DNA of 64,000 nt from CADEEN01 sp963751775 (lineage in GTDB: Bacteria > Pseudomonadota > Gammaproteobacteria > Burkholderiales > Burkholderiaceae_C): the NCBI GenBank assembly GCA_963751775.1, contig CAVVVW010000027.1, positions 70,151-134,150 of the forward strand, in the 5' to 3' direction. Of this stretch, positions 59,051 through 64,000 are shown piece after piece. The position numbers were made by a program, and so were the translations under genes. The notes under the pieces are model-generated. The model was not told the origin of the DNA and ran no database searches. It was given only the letters and a program-made list of their open reading frames with translations. The first letter of the stretch is position 1. The number at the start of each line of letters is the position of its first letter.

Positions 59051-60763
59051 CACCACCCCGGCTGGCGGGCCACGCCCTGGTCGAGGCCTTGATCGCTCAA
59101 GGGATCGACACGGTATTCGGCGTCCCCGGCGAGAGCTTCCTGGCCGCGCTCGATGGCTTCCATGAGCATGCCGCGCGCATCCGCTTCATCGCCTGCCGCC
59201 ACGAGGGCGGCGCGTCGTTCATGGCCGACGCGCAAGGCAAGCTGAGCGGCTGGCCCGGCGTGTGTTTCGTGACCCGTGGTCCGGGTGCGAGCAACGCCGC
59301 GATCGGCCTGCACACGGCGTTTCAGGATTCGACGCCGATGGTGCTGCTGATCGGCCAGGTCGCCGGCGAGCAGCGCGACCGCGAAGCCTTCCAGGAACTC
59401 GATTACCGGCAGGTCTTCGGCCCCGGCACCTTGGGCATGGCCAAGTGGGTTGGCGAGGTGCAACAGGCCGACCGCCTGCCCGAGTACGTGGCGCGGGCCT
59501 TTCACACCGCCCTGCAGGGCCGCCCGGGGCCGGTGGTGCTGGTGCTGCCCGAAGACATGCTGACCACGCCGACCGCCGCGCCGGTGCTGCCGCGCGTGGT
59601 GCCGGCATACGCCTGGCCCACACCCGACGCGCTGCGCGATCTGCAGTCGCTGCTGACCCAGGCCGAGCGGCCGCTGGCCATCGTCGGCGGCTCGGGTGGA
59701 CGGCCGACAGCGTGCGCGGATTGCAGCGCTTTGCCGAGGCCTGGCGATTGCCCGTGGCCTGCGGCTTTCGCTTCCAGGACACCTTCGACAACCGCCACCC
59801 GCTGTATGCCGGCGACGTCGGCATCGGCATCAATCCCAGGCTGGCGGCGCGCGTGCGCGAGGCCGACCTGGTCCTGGCGATCGGCGTTCGCCTGGGCGAA
59901 ATGACCACCGGCGGCTACAGCCACTTGGCGGTGCCGCGGCCGGCGCAGCGCCTGGTGCACATGCATGCCGGCGCCGAAGAGTTGGGCCGTGTCTACGCTG
60001 CCGACTTGCTTGCTGCAATGCGCTCCGGCCATGGCCGGCCAGGCGCTGGCGGCCGTCGTCGCCCCGGCCGGCGTGCCGCGCTGGGCCAGCTGGGCAGCCT
60101 CGGCGCATGCCGACTACGAAGCCAACCACGAGGCGGCGGCCGTGGCGCCGCTGGACATGGCGCAGGTCATCAAGACGGTGCAGCGGCTGGCGCCGGCCGA
60201 CACGATCTACACCAATGGTGCGGGCAATTTCAGCGCCTGGCTGCATCGTTACACGCGCTATGCCGGGCTGCAGCACCATGGCCGCACCCAACTCGCACCG
60301 ACCTCGGGCGCGATGGGTTACGGCGTCCCGGCAGCCGTGGCCGCGTCGCTGCTGTGCCCGGACCGCACGGTGGTCAACATCGCCGGCGACGGCGACTTCC
60401 TGATGACCGGGCAGGAACTGGCCACCGCTCGCGCGCATCGGCGCAGGCGCCGGGCGCGGCAAGCTGATCAGCATCGTCGTCGACAACGGCACCTTCGGCA
60501 CGATACGCATGCATCAGGAGCGCGAATACCCGGGCCGTGTCAGCGGCAGCGACCTGCGTGCGAACCCCGACTTCGCGGCCCTGGCGCGGGCCTACGGCTG
60601 GCAGGCTTCTTTGGTCACGGCCAGTGCCGAGTTCGAGCCGGCCTTTGTCGCGGCACTGGGCGCCAGCGGGCCGACGCTGATCCACCTCCGACTCGACACC
60701 GACGTCAGCACGCCGCGCACGACGCTGACCGCCCTGCGCGCTGCCGCGCTCAAGGGCCGATAG
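59047..60763 (+). CDS. Thiamine diphosphate-dependent enzyme, acetolactate synthase-like, three frame breaks
   Basis: About 572 residues of the IlvB/benzoylformate-decarboxylase superfamily. ATG 59047 starts MTPPRLAGHALVEALIAQGIDTVFGVPGE (glutamate that activates ThDP). HEGGASFMADAQGKLSG and VTRGPGASNAAIGLHTA follow, then the central domain, then the ThDP/Mg motif VNIAGDGDFLMTGQELATA ... LISIVVDNGTFGTIRMHQE. Breaks near 59697 (-1), 60018 (+1) and 60440 (+1). It is unlikely to be the anabolic IlvB because no ilvH or ilvC follows. Possible activities include 2-oxoacid decarboxylase, glyoxylate carboligase-like or sulfoacetaldehyde-type; not decidable here. Confidence 0.83.
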
Positions 60764-60822
60764 GCCCGGACCTGCGGCGCGCAAGCCGCCGGCGACCACG
60801 ACGCCGCCTGCGCTGGTGATCC

Positions 60823-61336
60823 TCAGCTGCAGTCGCTGGCGATGACGGCGCGCGTGCGCTCGGTTTCCTCGGCGCGCGCCCTGTCGTCGAGGATGATGGC
60901 CTCGCCCTGGGCGTTGGCCCGCGACAGGCGCTGGCCGTCGCTGAGAGCGGCCAGTTGGCTGCGTGCGCGGGTGCAGTTGTCGGCACGGGCTTTCGCGAGG
61001 CGCTCCTTCTCCTGCTGCGACACGGCCGACTTTTCGTCGGCCGCCCGCTTGCGCCGGGCCTCGAGTTCGGGGTCCGTTCCGCGCGCGGCAGTGACGCCTT
61101 GCACAGCGGCGCTCGCCGGGGCGCCGGCCGCCGCGGCCGCGTCGGTGGAGCGTCTGCGCTGGTCGGTCGGGCGCTGCAGGATGTCGCGTTCGGGCACGCT
61201 GGCGGGCGGCGGCCATGTCGCTGGCATTGATGCGCCCGGCCGCATCGCGCCATGTCCACTGCACGGACGCGGCGGTGCAAGTAAGCGTGACGAGGAGGGC
61301 GACGGCAAGGACGGTGGCGTGGCGCATGGGCAGCAT
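60823..61336 (-). CDS. DUF4124 domain protein, exported, one frame break
   Basis: About 170 residues. ATG at 61334-61336 (MLPMRHATVLAVALL) or 61325-61327 (MRHATVLAVALL) opens a signal peptide ending TCTAASV. The mature part begins with the DUF4124 core QWTWRDAAGRINASDM...PPPASVPERDILQRP, then a charged helical coiled-coil-like region (ELEARRKRAADEKSAVSQQE) and two cysteines (DNCTRA, IASDCS) that could pair in the periplasm. A +1 break near 61215. Typical of a Betaproteobacterial periplasmic protein of unknown function. It diverges from guaB. Confidence 0.78.
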
Positions 61337-61407
61337 TTTGTGGCGGTTGCCGGCAGCCAGTGTATGGCGCCGGCACGGCATGGGCAGCGGTGCAATATCA
61401 CGCTCTC

Positions 61408-61413
61408 TATAAT
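61408..61413 (+). promoter_or_regulatory. -10 box of guaB
   Basis: TATAAT, perfect, 27 bases before the guaB ATG. No recognisable -35 at 17 bases (the sequence there is GC-rich). The transcript would start near 61420, giving a leader of about 20 bases. Confidence 0.55.
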
Positions 61414-61440
61414 CTGCCTTTGCGTCTGGAGCCGTTTCCC

Positions 61441-62910
61441 ATGCGCCTACTCGGCAAAGCGCTGACCTTCGACGATGTGTTGTTGGTCCCCGCCTATTCC
61501 CAGGTCCTGCCCCGCGACACCAGCCTCGCCACACGGCTGTCGCGCAACATCGCGTTGAACCTGCCGCTGGTGTCGGCGGCCATGGACACCGTCACCGAGG
61601 CGCGGTTGGCAATCGCCATCGCCCAGGAGGGTGGCATCGGCATCGTGCACAAGAACCTCACGCCCAAGCAGCAGGCGGCGGAGGTGGCGCGGGTCAAGCG
61701 CTACGAGTCCGGCGTGCTGCGTGATCCGATCACGATCACGCCCGACCGTTCGGTGCGCGAGGTGATGGCGCTGGCGCACCAGCATGGCATTTCGGGCTTT
61801 CCGGTACTCGACGGGGCCAGGGTGGTGGGCATCGTCACCAACCGCGACCTGCGCTTCGAGACCCGCATGGACATCGCCGTGCGCGAAATCATGACCCCGC
61901 GCGAACGGCTGATCACGGTGCGTGAAGGTGCGACCATCGACGACGGAAAGGCCCTGATGCACAAGCACCGCCTCGAGCGCGTACTGGTCGTCAACGACGC
62001 GTTCGAGCTGCGCGGGCTGATGACCGTGAAGGACATCACCAAGCAGACCAACTTCCCCAACGCCGCACGCGACGGCCACGGCAAGCTGCGTGTCGGCGCC
62101 GCGGTCGGCGTCGGCGAGGGCACCGAGGAGCGGGTCGAGTTGCTCGCCGCGGCCGGCGTCGACGCGGTGGTGGTCGATACCGCGCATGGTCACAGCGCCG
62201 GCGTCATCGATCGTGTGCGCTGGATCAAGAAGCACTACCCGCACATCGAGGTCATCGGCGGCAACATCGCCACCGGTGTGGCCGCGCTGGCGCTGGCCGA
62301 GGCCGGCGCCGACGCCGTCAAGGTCGGGATCGGGCCGGGTTCGATCTGCACCACGCGCATCGTCACCGGCGTCGGTGTGCCGCAAATCATGGCCATCGAT
62401 GGCGTCGCACGCGCGCTGAAGGGCAGCGGCGTGCCAGTCATCGCCGACGGCGGCGTGCGCTACTCGGGCGACGTGGCCAAGGCCATCGTCGCCGGCGCCG
62501 ACAGCGTGATGATGGGCAGCGCGATCGCCGGCACCGAAGAGGCGCCGGGCGAAGTCATCCTGTATCAGGGCCGCAGCTACAAGAGCTATCGCGGCATGGG
62601 CTCGATCGGCGCGATGCAGCAGGGCAGCGCCGACCGCTACTTCCAGGACAACGGCGGCAACAACCCGAACACGACCAAGCTGGTGCCGGAGGGCATCGAG
62701 GGCCAGGTGCCCTACAAGGGCTCGGTGGTCGGCATCCTGTATCAGATGGCGGGCGGATTGCGCGCCTCGATGCACTACTGCGGCTGCACGACAATCGCCG
62801 AGATGCAGACCAAGGCCGAATTCGTCGAGATCACCGCGGCCGGCGTGCGCGAGAGCCACGTCCACGACGTGCAGATCACCAAGGAAGCGCCGAACTACCG
62901 CATGGAGTGA
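61441..62910 (+). CDS. guaB: Inosine-5'-monophosphate dehydrogenase
   Basis: NAD-dependent first step from IMP to GMP. The 489-residue protein (E. coli 488) begins MRLLGKALTFDDVLLVPAYS. Catalytic TIM barrel is split by a pair of CBS domains (about residues 92-205, RDPITITPDRSVREVM and MTPRERLITVREG). The active-site cysteine lies in GIGPGSICTTRIVTGVGVPQ (about residue 304), with the mobile flap YRGMGSIGAMQQG. ATG 61441. The frame is intact. An MFS gene starts 5 bases after the stop. Confidence 0.97.
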   Translation: MRLLGKALTFDDVLLVPAYSQVLPRDTSLATRLSRNIALNLPLVSAAMDTVTEARLAIAIAQEGGIGIVHKNLTPKQQAAEVARVKRYESGVLRDPITITPDRSVREVMALAHQHGISGFPVLDGARVVGIVTNRDLRFETRMDIAVREIMTPRERLITVREGATIDDGKALMHKHRLERVLVVNDAFELRGLMTVKDITKQTNFPNAARDGHGKLRVGAAVGVGEGTEERVELLAAAGVDAVVVDTAHGHSAGVIDRVRWIKKHYPHIEVIGGNIATGVAALALAEAGADAVKVGIGPGSICTTRIVTGVGVPQIMAIDGVARALKGSGVPVIADGGVRYSGDVAKAIVAGADSVMMGSAIAGTEEAPGEVILYQGRSYKSYRGMGSIGAMQQGSADRYFQDNGGNNPNTTKLVPEGIEGQVPYKGSVVGILYQMAGGLRASMHYCGCTTIAEMQTKAEFVEITAAGVRESHVHDVQITKEAPNYRME

Positions 62911-62915
62911 CGCGC

Positions 62916-64000
62916 TTGTCATCCGTTTCCCCGTCCGCGACGCCGGTACCCTCGCGGGCGGCAATGCCCTTCATCCTGATCACGGTGCTGATCGACATGG
63001 TGTCGATCGGCCTGATCATTCCCGTGCTGCCGCCGCTGGTGGGCACATTCACGACCAGCCAGGCCGACCAGGCCTTCTGGTTCGGCGCGGTTTCATTCGC
63101 GTTCGGCATCGCCAACTTCTTCGGCTCGCCGATTCTCGGCGCGCTGTCCGACCGCTACGGCCGCCGGCCGATCCTGCTGGTCGGGTTCACCGGCCTGGCG
63201 CTGAGTTTCTTCGTCACCGCCATGGCCACCGCGTTGTGGGTGCTGATCCTGGTGCGCCTGTTCAGCGGCGCGATGATGGCCAACGCGGCGGTGGCCAATG
63301 CCTATGTGGCCGACATCACGCCACCGGCCGAGCGGGCGCGCCGCTTCGGCCTGCTCGGAGCGATGTTCGGCATGGGCTTCATCCTCGGCCCGGTCCTGGG
63401 CGGCCTGCTCGGCAACATCAACTTGCACTTGCCGTTCTTCGTCGCCGGCGGGCTGGCGTTGCTGAACCTGGCCTATGGATTCTTCGTCTTGCCCGAGTCG
63501 CTGACGCCCGAGCGGCGCAGCGCCTTCGCGTGGCGCAAGGCCAACCCGGTGGCCGCTCTGAAGGGACTGGCCGAGTTGAAAGGCGTCGGCTCCTTGGTGA
63601 TCGTGCTGGCGCTTGTCGGGCCTTGCGCAATTCGTCCTGCACTCGACCTGGGTGCTCTACACCACGTTCAAGTTCGGCTGGGGGCCGCTGCAGAACGGCT
63701 GGTCGTTGTTTGCCGTCGGCATCATGTCGGCGCTGGTGCAGGGTTTCCTGCTCAAGCACCTGCTACGGCGCTTCTCGCCGCAACGTCTGGCGGTGATGGG
63801 GCTGGTCTCGTCGTCGCTGTGCTACCTGGCCTGGGGCCTGGCGCCCGAAGGCTGGATGATGTACGTCGTCATCGGCTTGAACGTGCTCGGCTTCGCCGTC
63901 ACCGCGGCCATGCAGAGCATCGTCTCCAACGCGGCCGACGAGTCGACGCAGGGCCGCACCATGGGTGCGGTCTCGTCGCTGAACAGCCTGATGGCGGTGG
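62916..64000 (+). CDS. TetA-like MFS transporter, 3' end outside window, one frame break
   Basis: Drug:H+ antiporter family member (TCR/Tet branch). TTG 62916 (LSSVSPSATPVPS) or ATG 62964 (MPFILITVLIDMVSIGLIIPVLPPLV) starts it. The A motif GALSDRYGRRPILL after TM2 and LVRLFSGAMMANAAVANAYVADIT of TM4 are typical. A +1 break near 63615 joins IVLALVG to LAQFVLHSTWVLYTTFKFGWG. About 360 residues are visible, up to the start of TM11. It continues past 64000. Specificity for tetracycline cannot be assumed, since chromosomal relatives have broad or unknown substrates. Close spacing to guaB suggests cotranscription. Confidence 0.82.
   Translation, partial: MSSVSPSATPVPSRAAMPFILITVLIDMVSIGLIIPVLPPLVGTFTTSQADQAFWFGAVSFAFGIANFFGSPILGALSDRYGRRPILLVGFTGLALSFFVTAMATALWVLILVRLFSGAMMANAAVANAYVADITPPAERARRFGLLGAMFGMGFILGPVLGGLLGNINLHLPFFVAGGLALLNLAYGFFVLPESLTPERRSAFAWRKANPVAALKGLAELKGVGSLVIVLALVGPCAIRPALDLGALHHVQVRLGAAAERLVVVCRRHHVGAGAGFPAQAPATALLAATSGGDGAGLVVAVLPGLGPGARRLDDVRRHRLERARLRRHRGHAEHRLQRGRRVDAGPHHGCGLVAEQPDGG

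Overview
The window is about 68% GC by eye and is packed with short-spaced genes on both strands. The gene content (type B ribosomal protein L31, AddAB-type exonuclease next to trxA/rho, two moeA genes, a homoserine dehydrogenase/threonine synthase block, nadB/nadA, ClpB) and protein style point to a betaproteobacterium of the order Burkholderiales. The Rubrivivax/Leptothrix/Ideonella neighbourhood is my guess, an inference from style only. It is a chromosomal housekeeping segment. I see no phage, insertion sequence, CRISPR array, tRNA or rRNA.

Layout. 1-7 kb: 3' end of ftsH, folP, glmM (plus strand), then a membrane glycosyltransferase, rpmE2, rho and trxA (minus). 7-13 kb: addB-like and addA-like nuclease/helicase genes. 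13-20 kb: SRP RNA, a PurM-like gene, dnaX, ybaB, recR, a LysM lytic transglycosylase, a methyltransferase and rnhA. 20-24 kb: an RND efflux pair. 24-28 kb: a minus-strand molybdenum-cofactor cluster (moaA, mobA, GNAT, moeA) and an NlpC/P60 hydrolase. 29-36 kb: acuI-prpE and an exported M3/S8 peptidase pair. 36-38.5 kb: PhoH-like ATPase, a peroxiredoxin and an Mth938-type protein (minus). 38.5-45 kb: aminotransferase-hom-thrC-moeA-moaD-moaE-crcB, almost all overlapping start to stop. 45-50 kb: flavin reductase, NicX-like dioxygenase, alpha/beta hydrolase, acyl-CoA-dehydrogenase-fold protein and AMP ligase. This is the most interesting set, a candidate N-heterocycle or other ring-cleavage module that I do not recognise as a described pathway. 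50-64 kb: clpB, a Roadblock-like hypothetical, nadB, a ComFB-like protein, nadA, an MFS carrier overlapping a ThDP enzyme, a DUF4124 protein, guaB, and a truncated TetA-like MFS gene.

Data quality matters for every reader. By following protein similarity across frames I find close to sixty points where the reading frame changes inside a gene, about fifty of them of the +1 type (one extra base, or two missing) and about eight of the -1 type. They hit essential genes (ftsH, folP, dnaX, hom) as well as dispensable ones, so I read them mainly as consensus indel errors rather than pseudogenes. Coordinates given for such genes span the whole reconstructed gene, with the approximate break positions in the evidence. 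Genes without breaks include glmM, rho, trxA, the RND pump, moaA, thrC, the NicX-like gene, clpB and guaB.
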